This document shows, in pieces, positions 55,201-61,769 of a stretch of DNA of 64,000 nucleotides; the stretch's first letter is position 1; every line of letters starts with the position of its first letter. Position numbers and translations under genes: made by a program. The stretch is taken from the NCBI GenBank assembly GCA_003164895.1, contig PLUL01000021.1:124001-188000 (forward strand), in the 5' to 3' direction. The notes under the pieces are model-generated. The model searched no databases, was not told the origin of the DNA, and saw only the letters and a program-made list of their open reading frames with translations. Source of the stretch: Bacteroidota bacterium (GTDB lineage: Bacteria; Bacteroidota; Bacteroidia; Palsa-948).

Positions 55201-55213
55201 ATTTTTTTTTCAT
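49217..55213 (-). CDS. Giant T9SS-sorted surface protein with Gly-rich beta-helix
   Basis: A 1998-residue exported protein (signal peptide ending NFVFAQ). In order: a helical charged prodomain-like segment (~25-170), a beta domain (SVCQLSYTQPNSYTGYG, ~175-320), Ig-like units, and a parallel beta-helix-like region (FYVTPTGSGTKDGTSIANAA, ~615-780). A Gly/Ala/Asn-rich stretch (~780-1080) contains an 11-residue poly-Gly. More Ig-like domains precede a module starting GNWFDPLNW (~1453). The type A sorting domain occupies the last ~75 residues (LPNPTDRELNIIF, ITDMLGQPIM, STGIYMVKLNN). The part from ~1450 onward is closely related to the protein at 56623-58431. Likely a cell-surface adhesin or matrix protein. 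Confidence 0.92.
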   Translation of the reverse strand: MKKKLLSLFFLIATLISGNFVFAQEQIVNKSVLSNDIVKQKIAFLDSVRKTNIGKQQQDNIYFKLLHEQGYSRQYIDSLHKAADPNFIAPTWYPPADEIGLQQPIRVSQVKVAQHAASVARPYSIPSTNEVNSNSRQTENKSSSNNNNLNSYKWSNSPSILSTTGPEQDCINGISVCQLSYTQPNSYTGYGTTQELNYPTNGTLCLHANEQASVWYIFTVLNTGNLTFTINTTHDYDWAIYDLTAIGGCSYVPTATPVSCNFSGTYGNTGISTTNGGFANSTNAAGIPWNADLAVTATHTYAMIVDNYSMDAVGYTLTFDTPAPASGVTASIVDNTQPTLVTPAVNNCNNTIIVSTSELIRCSSIASDGSDFTITGPGAPTITAAAGIGCTTPANNSLTTQIKLSLGGTLLSGTYTIGIKVGTDGNTLQNKCGNTQMAITQTTTFNYLAPITISSVPASDIVCAGSSIVLTANGGPGGGATFAWSPTGGVTSVATVSPNTNTTYQVLVTYGGCTKTATQLVTVSPAPVVSINPMNPTLCVGGNQVFTASATGGTTPYTYTFSGLYAYTGPVNTTPAENTVGNYSVYVTSANGCISTNTVTSTLSFSSAPPANNCSIFYVTPTGSGTKDGTSIANAASAATLGSLLTGVACGGATIKMAVGVYTISSNTLLALNSNTMLEGGYANDATFSVKYSQDGTAAHTTVIRRDNTNPVSNNIIAFNVTAGAINFRLQDLRIEMPGATPLGGNPANTINATGSKISNYAVYLGNGCSSYNIVRCYIDAGAGANGTNGTNGSLIGTATNGGDGAIQNGGCPGTSGAVGTAGTGANAGGAGGLAGLGSTATSGANNAAAGSAGTAGVGTGGTAGAAGAKATGNAANMGGTHVASTAYNGQAGTAGNNGNPGANGANGISNYAGGFFIVDGGGAPTSGGNGSGGGGGGGGGGGDYNTWTSTQCGYAFGPYTGETGNSGAGGGGGGYGGTAGVSAGAAFGVFSVNTVAPTVTDCWVTSAAGTGGTGGLAGPGGAGGNGVSDLYWCSSSGGGCGPFGGGLGGASGDGGDGGAGGAGGNGAAGDNCILCFLNGTVITKSAGATTTFNLNGEPLITETNVSCTSTNISFTSGAAHNWTFGSAGDASPTTSAAQNPSPITYNNTGFKTIVYNANNYTGFLNIITPKPSAGVILPSATGTCPNGILNFVSSVAGMPGFTGYTWSVGVGSLGDAAPVPATPNASSTNITFQNTMSNTLNETYLVSLVVASQCCGNLAAVTFLVTVYPYPAVATVGAASVPICPGATATLTGTGPVNCSFEWYNASSGPTLLSSGANYVVSPVVSTTYYVQSINASGCVSLPPRTSVAVVVTPSTPPTANNVTACSSGQTMFVNAPIAGATYNWYTGSCLGTLVGTGESYTSNNPVTTTFYISVIAPSAGGTCNESACNPVTMTVSGIPSSVAWNGAHSAPPGNWFDPLNWTPNCLPACGTVVSITNVGSHPDINYSATPAACQSISLANLATLSFSDDKAELDVCGDFIQNGAITSTSTNHNEKVVFMGTVAQNFTQTSTAAGDFYNVVLNNTATPPILTIKDAVGNQDLLVSNSFVFQNGIVLTEGGRKLVIDNTSSSALSGNSVSGYVYGRITRKVTNSTAYDFPVGGNPTTATAPNYPYELMNINFNTITGFSYLTVFFENPANATGTGLSTVATTEQTSQYTYLIDNGGTNTGTGYAGSLGGVWTVFTGTASTDIYLSTNPTTAAYDMTLYGRNFDNAGGVATEFSFVKRTPFCPGGWTLDGSFWYGTNASNVITATRNGMSGFSQFSLAHHVTPLPIDLVAFDATCVNHSTILSWITASEMNNNYFTLERSCDENFFNYQIIDTIPGAGNSSTIKQYSYTDKESPGNCYYRLSQTDYNGMTTAFSPISINCKENSDFNFIGALPNPTDRELNIIFSDEQNENIQLTITDMLGQPIMTKDIASVPGLNKVTLDVTEYSTGIYMVKLNNSNKSFVKKVVKTK
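52386..52418. repeat. (CCA)11 microsatellite encoding poly-glycine
   Basis: Eleven uninterrupted CCA triplets on the plus strand read as glycine codons on the coding minus strand, at residues ~932-942 of the giant surface protein. Slippage would change the loop length without a frameshift. Confidence 0.95.
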
Positions 55214-55225
55214 CTACTTACAATT

Positions 55226-55276
55226 TCAAACATGAAGAATATCATCATTCCCGCTACAAGTATAATACATGTTTGA
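55226..55276. promoter_or_regulatory. Inverted repeat upstream of the giant T9SS gene
   Basis: TCAAACATG (55226-55234) and CATGTTTGA (55268-55276) are perfect nine-base inverted copies, 33 bases apart, starting 13 bases before the gene's ATG. It could be an operator or leader hairpin. The remaining intergenic bases to 55476 are AT-rich and show no gene or TAnnTTTG match on the minus strand. Confidence 0.45.
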
Positions 55277-55476
55277 TTTTTAAAATATGATGCTCCTCAT
55301 ATTACAAAAGAATTATGTATAGTTTTTCGACAAAGCATGGATTTTGTTCGACCATTTTATTCAAAAAAATATCTGTTACATTAAAAATTATCGAAATCGC
55401 ATAGTGATCAGCAATGCAGGAAATAAATTATTCTTATTTATTTTTTACTTTATCATCCATAAAAATAGCAGATAAT

Positions 55477-56622
55477 TTATTGTACAACAATCTCCATGTC
55501 ACTATAAGTTCCATCACAACTACTTGTCCATCGGAAAACATAAATGCCGCTTGTTAAACTTGTGATAGTTGTGGTTGCACTTGAAGGTGTAGTAATGGTT
55601 GCAGGTGTTCCGCCTATCTGAGACCAAGTGCCTGCGCCGGTTGCAACCATTGTTGTTGTATTAATTGCACTACAAATATATTGATCGGGTCCGGCATTTG
55701 GAACAGAGTAAGGAAGTGTTTGTTGATTTCCATTGAGGGGCAAAGCAGTGAAATATTTTTCAGAACCTGCATCACAATTATATTCAAATACAGAAAAATA
55801 ATAATTGGTTCCTGCTGCGAGTCCGGTAACAGTAACAGGTCCATTGGAATTATTAAACACTACAAACTCTCCTGCATCAAGAGTATTTCCATTGCCGAAG
55901 ATTGTATTTTCTGAGTATGTAGAATTATCGCTTGGTATTTCGGTAATCACACTTCCGGCTTTTACAACTACTATTCTTTTGCTGCCATTTCCATTCGTCC
56001 AATTTATATCCATTTGATCACAACGCACATTTGAAAAAATAATATTTCTTGATTGGGTGGTTGGAGCAATACAAACAGGAATTCCTTTTACAGAAAAATC
56101 ATCCATCCTATAACTACCTCCACCTGACGCAGAAACAAATTTGAATTCTAAATTAGAAACTCCCTCAGCGCCAGCAGGTAAACTTATGGCTGTTCCGCCA
56201 TTCACCAATAACCAATTTGTATTAGCATAAACATCTGTTAAGATCACAGGATTCCAAGTTGCGCCTCCATTACTGCTCCAAAAAAAAGCCGGAACAATAC
56301 CTGTTGCAGTAAATCTTTCGCCCCAACTTACAGTAATATTTTTAAATCCAACCGTTGACAAATTATTATTAAATACCAATGTGGAAGTTCCGTTTGAACC
56401 GCAATCGGCATTATTATTTCCAGAAGAACCAGTATAACCGGATGAAGGACTGGTTCCATTAGTTTTCCAAAGTGTACCAACCCCGCTTGCTATCCACCCT
56501 GTTGGAAATGCCGGAGCTACAAATCCGTCAAAGTTTTGAGTATACAGTATAACTTGCCCATCGGAAATTATAGCAAGAAACATTGCAACTGAAAAATTCA
56601 GTATGTAAAGAAGTTTTGTCAT
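55477..56622 (-). CDS. Secreted protein, partner gene of T9SS cassette 2
   Basis: A 381-residue exported protein. After the signal peptide (FLAIISDGQ) comes a cleaved-adhesin/choice-of-anchor-J-like domain (TQNFDGFVAPAFPTGWIASG, ending RMDDFSVKGI at ~185). A fibronectin-III-like segment follows (NIIFSNVRCDQMDINWTNGN ... TVTGLAAGTNYYFSVFEYNC), then a terminal Ig-like module (GPDQYICSAINTTTMVATGA ... SGIYVFRWTSSCDGTYSDME, IVVQ). The last module is clearly homologous to the C-terminus of the protein at 45089-49216. There is no sorting domain. Its ATG directly abuts the stop of the preceding T9SS gene (TAAATG), as in the paralogous pair. Confidence 0.9.
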   Translation of the reverse strand: MTKLLYILNFSVAMFLAIISDGQVILYTQNFDGFVAPAFPTGWIASGVGTLWKTNGTSPSSGYTGSSGNNNADCGSNGTSTLVFNNNLSTVGFKNITVSWGERFTATGIVPAFFWSSNGGATWNPVILTDVYANTNWLLVNGGTAISLPAGAEGVSNLEFKFVSASGGGSYRMDDFSVKGIPVCIAPTTQSRNIIFSNVRCDQMDINWTNGNGSKRIVVVKAGSVITEIPSDNSTYSENTIFGNGNTLDAGEFVVFNNSNGPVTVTGLAAGTNYYFSVFEYNCDAGSEKYFTALPLNGNQQTLPYSVPNAGPDQYICSAINTTTMVATGAGTWSQIGGTPATITTPSSATTTITSLTSGIYVFRWTSSCDGTYSDMEIVVQ

Positions 56623-58431
56623 TTACTTTTTTACAATCTTTTTTACGAATGATTGTTTGTCGCTGTTCAATTTCACTATGTAAACTCCGGCATTAAAATC
56701 AGACACATCAAGAAAAATATTATTCAATCCTGATTCTGATAAAATATTTTTTGAAATTATCTGCTGACCAAGAATATCGGTTATTGTCAATTGAATATTT
56801 TCGTTTTGAGTATCGGTGAAAATCACATTCAATTCATTTTCCACAGGATTGGGGAGCGCATTAACAAATTTAAAATTGGAGTTCTCTGCGCAATTTGTTG
56901 AAACAGGAGAAAAAAATTTAGTGGTGCCGTTAAAATCTGTTTGTGACAAACGATAGTAGCAGTTTCCATCAGAATTATTATCTATATAAGAATATTGTTT
57001 GATCGTAGAACTGTTTCCAGCACCATGAATGGTTGCAATGGTTTGATACGAAAATAATTTTTCATCGCAACTTTTCTCGATGTCAAAATAATTATTGTTC
57101 ATTTCAGTAGCGGTTATCCATGATAAAACTGTGCCGTGATTAACACAGGTTGCATCAAAGGAAACTAATTCAACCGGAGTAATTATTGGTGTAGAGCCAA
57201 GAGAAAACTGAGAAAAGTCCGACATGTTTGTTCTCGAACTTATCACAACATCCTCGCTATGTGAAGATGAAGAATAATTTCCATCAAGTGTCCAATCAGG
57301 CGAAGTGGAGCAAATAGAAAATAAATTTCTTTTCAGAATAGAAAATGAGGCATCGCTATTTGCGTTATCAAAATTTCTTCCGTAAAGTGTCATTTGATAA
57401 GTTGCAGTTCCCGCATCAGGAATTACTGTCCAAACACCTCCATTCCCAGAAACGCCAACCGAAGTGTTAGTACCTCCACAGTCAATCAACGAAGAATAGC
57501 TGCCTTCTGATTCATTATTCACAGGAAGTGTCGGGCTTGCTGTGTTGCTTGCAATGTTGTTGATTAAATCAGAGGATGGATTTTCAAATTTCACGGTAAG
57601 ATATTTCAATCCTGTTACCGAAGTGAAATTAATATTCATCAGTTCATAAGGATAATTAGGCGAAATTGCAGAGAATGGATTTCCTCCCACCGGAAAATCA
57701 TACTTATTTCCGTTTGCCACTTTGCGAGAAATTCTTCCAAACACATATCCGCTTACACTATTGCCACTCACAGAATTACTTTCAGAATTTTCAATCACTA
57801 ATTTTCTTCCACCTTCAGTAATAACTATTCCGTTAATAAAAATAAAATTGGAATCAACCACTAAATCCTGATAAGTTGCACCTGAAATATTTCCATCACT
57901 GATTGTAAAAATTGGTGGCGAAGCAGTGTTGTTTAACTCCACATTATGAAAATTTCCTGATGCAGTATTGGTTTTTGTAAATGTTTGCGCTTTGCTTCCT
58001 TGAAAAATAATTTTTCCTTTGCCGTTAGCACTGATGTTTCCACTTTGAGTAAAATTTCCGCACACATTCAATTCAGCTTTATTATCTGAAAAACTTAAAA
58101 TAGCTCCGCTGGCAAGATTAATATTTCGACAGGCAGAAGGACTACTATTAAAACCAATATCCGGATGATTGCCTGTATTTGTAATATGAACATCGGTTTC
58201 GCACGTTGGCACAAAAGCAGGATTCCAATTTGAAGCAACAAACCAGTTATTTTCACCTGAAGTTCCTCCTACCCATTCCACACTTTCAGGATCATCATCC
58301 GTTACAGAATTTGTTTTTCTATCAGATAAAACAGGTGTATTACAAAATGTTTTCTGAGAGAAAGCAAAATGACTACCAAGAAAAAATGAAATCGAAAAAA
58401 CTACTTTGAATAATTTCTTTGTCACCAACAT
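56623..58431 (-). CDS. T9SS-sorted surface protein, cassette 2
   Basis: A 602-residue exported protein (signal sequence FFLGSHFAFSQ). The main body (NNWFVASNWNPAFVPTCETD, NHPDIGFNSSPSACRNINLA, DNKAELNVCGNFTQSGNISA, EGGRKLVIENSESNSVSGNS, NYPYELMNINFTSVTGLKYL) matches the C-terminal third of the giant protein at 49217-55213 almost segment by segment. It ends with a type A sorting domain (LPNPVENELNVIF, ITDILGQQIISK, NAGVYIVKLNSDK, KKIVKK). It appears to be the shorter paralogue that shares a duplication history with the giant gene. Its start codon overlaps an inverted repeat. Confidence 0.92.
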   Translation of the reverse strand: MLVTKKLFKVVFSISFFLGSHFAFSQKTFCNTPVLSDRKTNSVTDDDPESVEWVGGTSGENNWFVASNWNPAFVPTCETDVHITNTGNHPDIGFNSSPSACRNINLASGAILSFSDNKAELNVCGNFTQSGNISANGKGKIIFQGSKAQTFTKTNTASGNFHNVELNNTASPPIFTISDGNISGATYQDLVVDSNFIFINGIVITEGGRKLVIENSESNSVSGNSVSGYVFGRISRKVANGNKYDFPVGGNPFSAISPNYPYELMNINFTSVTGLKYLTVKFENPSSDLINNIASNTASPTLPVNNESEGSYSSLIDCGGTNTSVGVSGNGGVWTVIPDAGTATYQMTLYGRNFDNANSDASFSILKRNLFSICSTSPDWTLDGNYSSSSHSEDVVISSRTNMSDFSQFSLGSTPIITPVELVSFDATCVNHGTVLSWITATEMNNNYFDIEKSCDEKLFSYQTIATIHGAGNSSTIKQYSYIDNNSDGNCYYRLSQTDFNGTTKFFSPVSTNCAENSNFKFVNALPNPVENELNVIFTDTQNENIQLTITDILGQQIISKNILSESGLNNIFLDVSDFNAGVYIVKLNSDKQSFVKKIVKK

Positions 58432-58463
58432 ACGAGCAAAATATCTTTATAAAAAAGCTCGTA
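58431..58463. promoter_or_regulatory. Inverted repeat at the start codon of T9SS cassette 2
   Basis: TACGAGC (58431-58437) and GCTCGTA (58457-58463) form a perfect seven-base inverted repeat with a 19-base AT-rich spacer. One arm touches the start codon. It may be an operator or a 5' hairpin. The rest of the gap to hldD is on the other side of the cassette. Confidence 0.4.
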
Positions 58464-58628
58464 AATATAAATAACCGGTTAAATTAAAAATTGATAAATA
58501 TCATCTTTGAAACATTTTTTTGACAAGGTTTTCACATTAAAAAAAAGTTGCAATTAGGGAAGTTGGCTGAATACCATTCTACAAGAAAGAAACACGAAGG
58601 GATAAAATAAAATTTTAGGAGAAGAAAT

Positions 58629-59609
58629 TTAATACTGTTTTTTTTCTCTCAGATAATTCATAACGTAATCATGAATTCCATCTTCGAGAGAAGTAAACTT
58701 GACATCGCAACCTGCACTGGTTAGTTTATTCATTTTCGCTTCTGTGAAGTATTGATATTTGTCGCGAATATCTGCAGGAGTATCAATAAATTCTATTTCA
58801 GATTTTTTTCCTAAAGAAGCAAATACAGAATTAGCCAAATCTAAAAATGTTCTTGCTTTTCCTGAGCCAAGATTATAAATACCGGAATTTTTCCTGGTTC
58901 GCAAAAGCCACAGACAAACTTTAGTTACATCTTTTACATAAATGAAATCGCGCAACTGTTCTCCATTTTTGTAGTTCGGATTATGTGAGCGGAATAGTTT
59001 TACTTTTCCTGTTTCCTGTATTTGATTGAATGCATGAAGCATAACCGATGCCATTCTGCCTTTGTGATATTCATTGGGACCATACACATTAAAAAATTTC
59101 AATCCTGCCCAGAAGGAAGGAAGTTTTGAGTTCGGAGTTCGAAGTTGGGAGATTACCCATTTGTCAAAATCATTTTTTGATTCTCCATAAGGATTTAGCG
59201 GATGAAGTTTTTCTATCAATGAAATATCATCTTCATAACCGAACTCCCCTACTCCATACGTTGCCGCAGAAGAAGCATACACCATCGGTATTCCGAATTC
59301 AGAACAAACCTTCCAAACATTTTTTGAAAAATTAAGATTGAGTTTGTCAAAAATACTTTTATCAAACTCGGTGGTATCGGTTCTCGCACCCAGATGAAAA
59401 ACAAATTGCACCAATCGCTGATTTTCTCTCAGCCATCCGGGAAAAATATCACGATGAATTTCTTTTGAAAAAGTTTTTCCATTCAGATTTTTATTTTTAT
59501 CAGCGCGGGAAAAATCATCCACAATCACAATATCCTTAAAACCTTCTTGATTCATACGGCTGACCAAACAACTTCCAATAAATCCTGCGGCGCCGGTAAC
59601 TACAATCAT
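58629..59609 (-). CDS. hldD: ADP-L-glycero-D-manno-heptose 6-epimerase
   Basis: The epimerase converts ADP-D-glycero-D-manno-heptose to the L-glycero form used in lipopolysaccharide inner core. The 326-residue protein has the NAD(P)-binding loop TGAAGFIGSCLV at residues 5-16, the catalytic ASSAATYG and NPYGESK motifs of short-chain epimerases, and the HldD-specific FFNVYGPNEYHKGRMASV and LGSGKARTFLDLA. Just before FFNVYG the segment ISQLRTPNSKLPSFW is a few residues longer than in E. coli and is encoded by an AACTCCGAACTC word repeat. No other heptose gene lies nearby. The upstream gap is filled by a repeat element. Confidence 0.95.
   Translation of the reverse strand: MIVVTGAAGFIGSCLVSRMNQEGFKDIVIVDDFSRADKNKNLNGKTFSKEIHRDIFPGWLRENQRLVQFVFHLGARTDTTEFDKSIFDKLNLNFSKNVWKVCSEFGIPMVYASSAATYGVGEFGYEDDISLIEKLHPLNPYGESKNDFDKWVISQLRTPNSKLPSFWAGLKFFNVYGPNEYHKGRMASVMLHAFNQIQETGKVKLFRSHNPNYKNGEQLRDFIYVKDVTKVCLWLLRTRKNSGIYNLGSGKARTFLDLANSVFASLGKKSEIEFIDTPADIRDKYQYFTEAKMNKLTSAGCDVKFTSLEDGIHDYVMNYLREKKQY
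59117..59150. repeat. GAGTTCGGAGTTCGAAGTT word repeat inside hldD
   Basis: Imperfect copies of GAGTTCGAAGTT/AAGTTTTGAGTTC encode QLRTPNSKLPS in HldD, between the helix ending FDKWV and the strand GLKFFNVYG. Same class as the other word repeats. Confidence 0.55.
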
Positions 59610-59616
59610 AATTTAC

Positions 59617-59683
59617 TAAATACGAATTTCTACGAATGTACTAATAACAACAATTCGTAAATTAATACAGATTAGTAATTTTG
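59617..59683. repeat. ACGAATT-type palindromic element before hldD
   Basis: TACGAATTTCTACGAATGTA is followed by ACTAATAACAACAATTCGTA and a closing ATTAGTAATTT, giving ACTAAT/ATTAGT and CGAAT/ATTCG inverted pairs. It fills the 79-base gap between the lipoprotein gene and hldD. Related to 43852-43951. Confidence 0.6.
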
Positions 59684-59688
59684 GTAGG

Positions 59689-60129
59689 TTAGTTAAAGAT
59701 GTGCAACGCAGTTCCATCAAATGAAGTTTGATAAATCTTCAGTATGTTGGAAGCTGGTCCGTGATTTACCGAACCGTCAGTCAAGAGAAATTTAGAACCA
59801 CACACGGCATCCGTGGCAGTAACTCCATTGGCATCTACTGAAATTACATTTCTATTCGCAACATTATAGGTACAGCAGCGATCATATGCCATAAATGTGC
59901 TTGGATTAGTACTAGTGCAATAGACAACAATTCCACACACACCAATATTTGCAATATAGGTGTGACCACCAACAATATTTACTTGGGCAAACGCTGGATC
60001 GGATGTGTATAGTAAATAGTTGACCGTAACAGTAGGAACGTAATCCGCTGATTTCTTTTTGCAACTGAACAAAACAAGCACCGTCAGAAAAATAAGTATG
60101 CCGCTTTTTATTTTCAAAACCTTGTTCAT
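59689..60129 (-). CDS. Rieske-like lipoprotein with altered ligand positions
   Basis: A 146-residue lipoprotein (MNKVLKIKSGILIFLTVLVL then FSC lipobox). The core resembles Rieske-type proteins of Bacteroidota: MAYDRCCTYNV in the first ligand loop, and DAVCGSKFLLTDGSVNHGPA followed by SNILKIY in the second. The canonical CxH and CxxH ligands are not present as such: the first loop has Cys-Cys-Thr-Tyr, and the second has Cys at the usual His position with Asp in place of Cys. The fold is probably kept while the cluster may be lost or changed. The second ATG (60127-60129) is preferred for spacing from the promoter; an in-frame ATG at 60141 is also possible. Confidence 0.75.
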   Translation of the reverse strand: MNKVLKIKSGILIFLTVLVLFSCKKKSADYVPTVTVNYLLYTSDPAFAQVNIVGGHTYIANIGVCGIVVYCTSTNPSTFMAYDRCCTYNVANRNVISVDANGVTATDAVCGSKFLLTDGSVNHGPASNILKIYQTSFDGTALHIFN

Positions 60130-60149
60130 TTCTCGATACATCGTTTAGA

Positions 60150-60182
60150 CAAAGTTAAACAAATTTTACATAAACTTGCCAA
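60150..60182 (-). promoter_or_regulatory. Promoter with both Bacteroidota elements for the Rieske-like gene
   Basis: On the minus strand TTG (60182-60180), a 22-base spacer and TAACTTTG (60157-60150) fit TTG-N17-23-TAnnTTTG. It lies 20 bases before the ATG at 60129. Confidence 0.7.
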
Positions 60183-60210
60183 TCCCGATATTAATACCGG
60201 AATTTACTCT

Positions 60211-60549
60211 ATGAATTTTCTATTGAAAATATTTTTTTTCTTTTTTCTGTTCATATCTGCACCGTCTTTTGCTCAGGACAAATCTGCGGATACAAAAACC
60301 GAAAAGAAAAATGATGTAGAAAGTTCCAGAGCAAAGCGAAAAAAAGCAAAAGCGGAATGGAAAGAAAAAAGAAAGCAGGATCACGCCCAACAAAAAGCCA
60401 TTCGCGATCACGAAAAACAATTACAAACAAAAGCGGTGCGCAAACGAATGAGGAAAGACAGGCGGAGAGCAAATCGCACCAACCAAAACAAAAAACAATT
60501 TTTTCTAATACGTTTATTCAAGCCGAAACCGAGAACGGGAGCGTGGTAG
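60211..60549 (+). CDS. Short exported Lys/Arg-rich protein
   Basis: A 112-residue protein with signal peptide MNFLLKIFFFFFLFISAPSF (cut near AQ). The mature 90 residues are extremely basic and polar (RAKRKKAKAEWKEKRKQDHA, AVRKRMRKDRRRANRTNQNK), ending in a short hydrophobic-basic tail (FFLIRLFKPKPRTGAW). Such proteins are scattered in Bacteroidota without known function; nucleic-acid or polyanion binding in the envelope is conceivable. It is divergent from the Rieske-like gene and ends nine bases before the convergent TlpA-like gene. Confidence 0.7.
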   Translation: MNFLLKIFFFFFLFISAPSFAQDKSADTKTEKKNDVESSRAKRKKAKAEWKEKRKQDHAQQKAIRDHEKQLQTKAVRKRMRKDRRRANRTNQNKKQFFLIRLFKPKPRTGAW

Positions 60550-60554
60550 CAAAA

Positions 60555-60580
60555 ATGGCTAATGGCTAATGGCTAATAGC
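60555..60580. repeat. ATGGCTA word repeat at the 3' end of the TlpA-like gene
   Basis: Three ATGGCTA words in a row (60555-60574) continue into AATAGC. The minus strand encodes the last residues LLAISH and the stop codon of the TlpA-like protein, so the repeat sets the C-terminus of that protein. Confidence 0.65.
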
Positions 60581-61761
60581 TCTTTTATTTTATGTTCTAA
60601 AGCCGGTCCTTCTAAATTTTTTCCTGCAATATTTCCATTCTTGTCTATCAAACAAGTAAAAGGAATTCCACTGAAACCATACAGCGCAACAACCGGAGAC
60701 TGCCATTGTTTCATATCGCAAACATGATTTTTCCAAGTGAGTTTGTCTTTTGCAATTGCCTCAAGCCAAGCATCTTTTTTAAAATCAAGCGACACGCTGA
60801 AAACATCCAATCCTTTATCTTTATATTTATTATAAAGTTCAACTACAAAAGGATTTGCAGCGCGGCACGGTTTGCACCACGATGCCCAGAAATCAAGAAT
60901 CACCACCTTTCCTTTGAGAGATGAAAGTGAAAGCGGTTTATCATCCGGATTGTTCATCGTTATTTCGGGAGCGGGCATTCCAATAGCAAGATGTTTTAGT
61001 CCTTGTACATAGGTTTTGAATTCTTTAAGATTAGTGACGTTTGGGTATTTTGCTGTGAGCGCATCAGAAACTTTCACAAAATAATCTACGTCATGTTCCG
61101 GATTTAACATCTGCACCGCTGCTATCGAAGCAAAGGAAGAAGTATTATCATCAATAAATTTTTTTACATATCCGCTTGTTTCCTCAGCCAGTTTGCGGTA
61201 TTCTTCTGACATCGCATTAAACTTTGGCTCCAGCATTTTAGAAAGCGAATCAAGAAATAATTTATCGGATGTGGTGTTCATATATGTTTCGTAAACTCTT
61301 CTGATGGAATCCTGTTTGTTGCGCAACTCATCCATCAATTTGAATTTTTTTCTTGTATCATTATTGAACTGTACAAAGATCTCTGCATCCTTTGATCCTG
61401 TTACTTTATAGGACTCGCCAAGATTTTTTGCATCACCTTCAAAAATTATTTTTTCGGAACTATCAACAATAATTGTTGCATAATTAGAGGCAATTGTTTG
61501 AATGATGTAAAATCCTTTTTCAGAAATTTTTTTTACAAAGACAAATTCTCCCTTCTCATTTACTTTTACCGAATCAAGAGTTTTTGGCTGAGAAGAATTT
61601 ACATCCACCAGCGAAACAGTTTCTCCTCTGCTATTAATAAGTTTCCCTTTTATCTGAAAATTATTTGCATTCTTGTTATCTCCACAGGAGGAAATTAAAG
61701 CAAGCACAATAATGCCGAAGGTAATTCTTAACAGGTGCAATTGTTTTCTGAAAATTTTCAT
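60559..61761 (-). CDS. TlpA-like thiol-disulfide oxidoreductase lipoprotein
   Basis: A 400-residue lipoprotein (lipobox ALISSC). The N-terminal half (FQIKGKLINSRGETVSLVDV ... SEKIIFEGDAKNLGESYKVT) is a DUF4369-type beta domain, followed by a helical linker (~145-250). The C-terminal thioredoxin fold has active site FWASWCKPCRAANP near residues 290-302 and the cis-Pro loop FSGIPFTCLID. These proteins reduce or rearrange disulfides at the periplasmic face. It starts eight bases after the T9SS beta-helix gene stop, so the two are co-transcribed, and its last codons come from a word repeat. Confidence 0.93.
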   Translation of the reverse strand: MKIFRKQLHLLRITFGIIVLALISSCGDNKNANNFQIKGKLINSRGETVSLVDVNSSQPKTLDSVKVNEKGEFVFVKKISEKGFYIIQTIASNYATIIVDSSEKIIFEGDAKNLGESYKVTGSKDAEIFVQFNNDTRKKFKLMDELRNKQDSIRRVYETYMNTTSDKLFLDSLSKMLEPKFNAMSEEYRKLAEETSGYVKKFIDDNTSSFASIAAVQMLNPEHDVDYFVKVSDALTAKYPNVTNLKEFKTYVQGLKHLAIGMPAPEITMNNPDDKPLSLSSLKGKVVILDFWASWCKPCRAANPFVVELYNKYKDKGLDVFSVSLDFKKDAWLEAIAKDKLTWKNHVCDMKQWQSPVVALYGFSGIPFTCLIDKNGNIAGKNLEGPALEHKIKELLAISH

Positions 61762-61769
61762 AAATTAAT

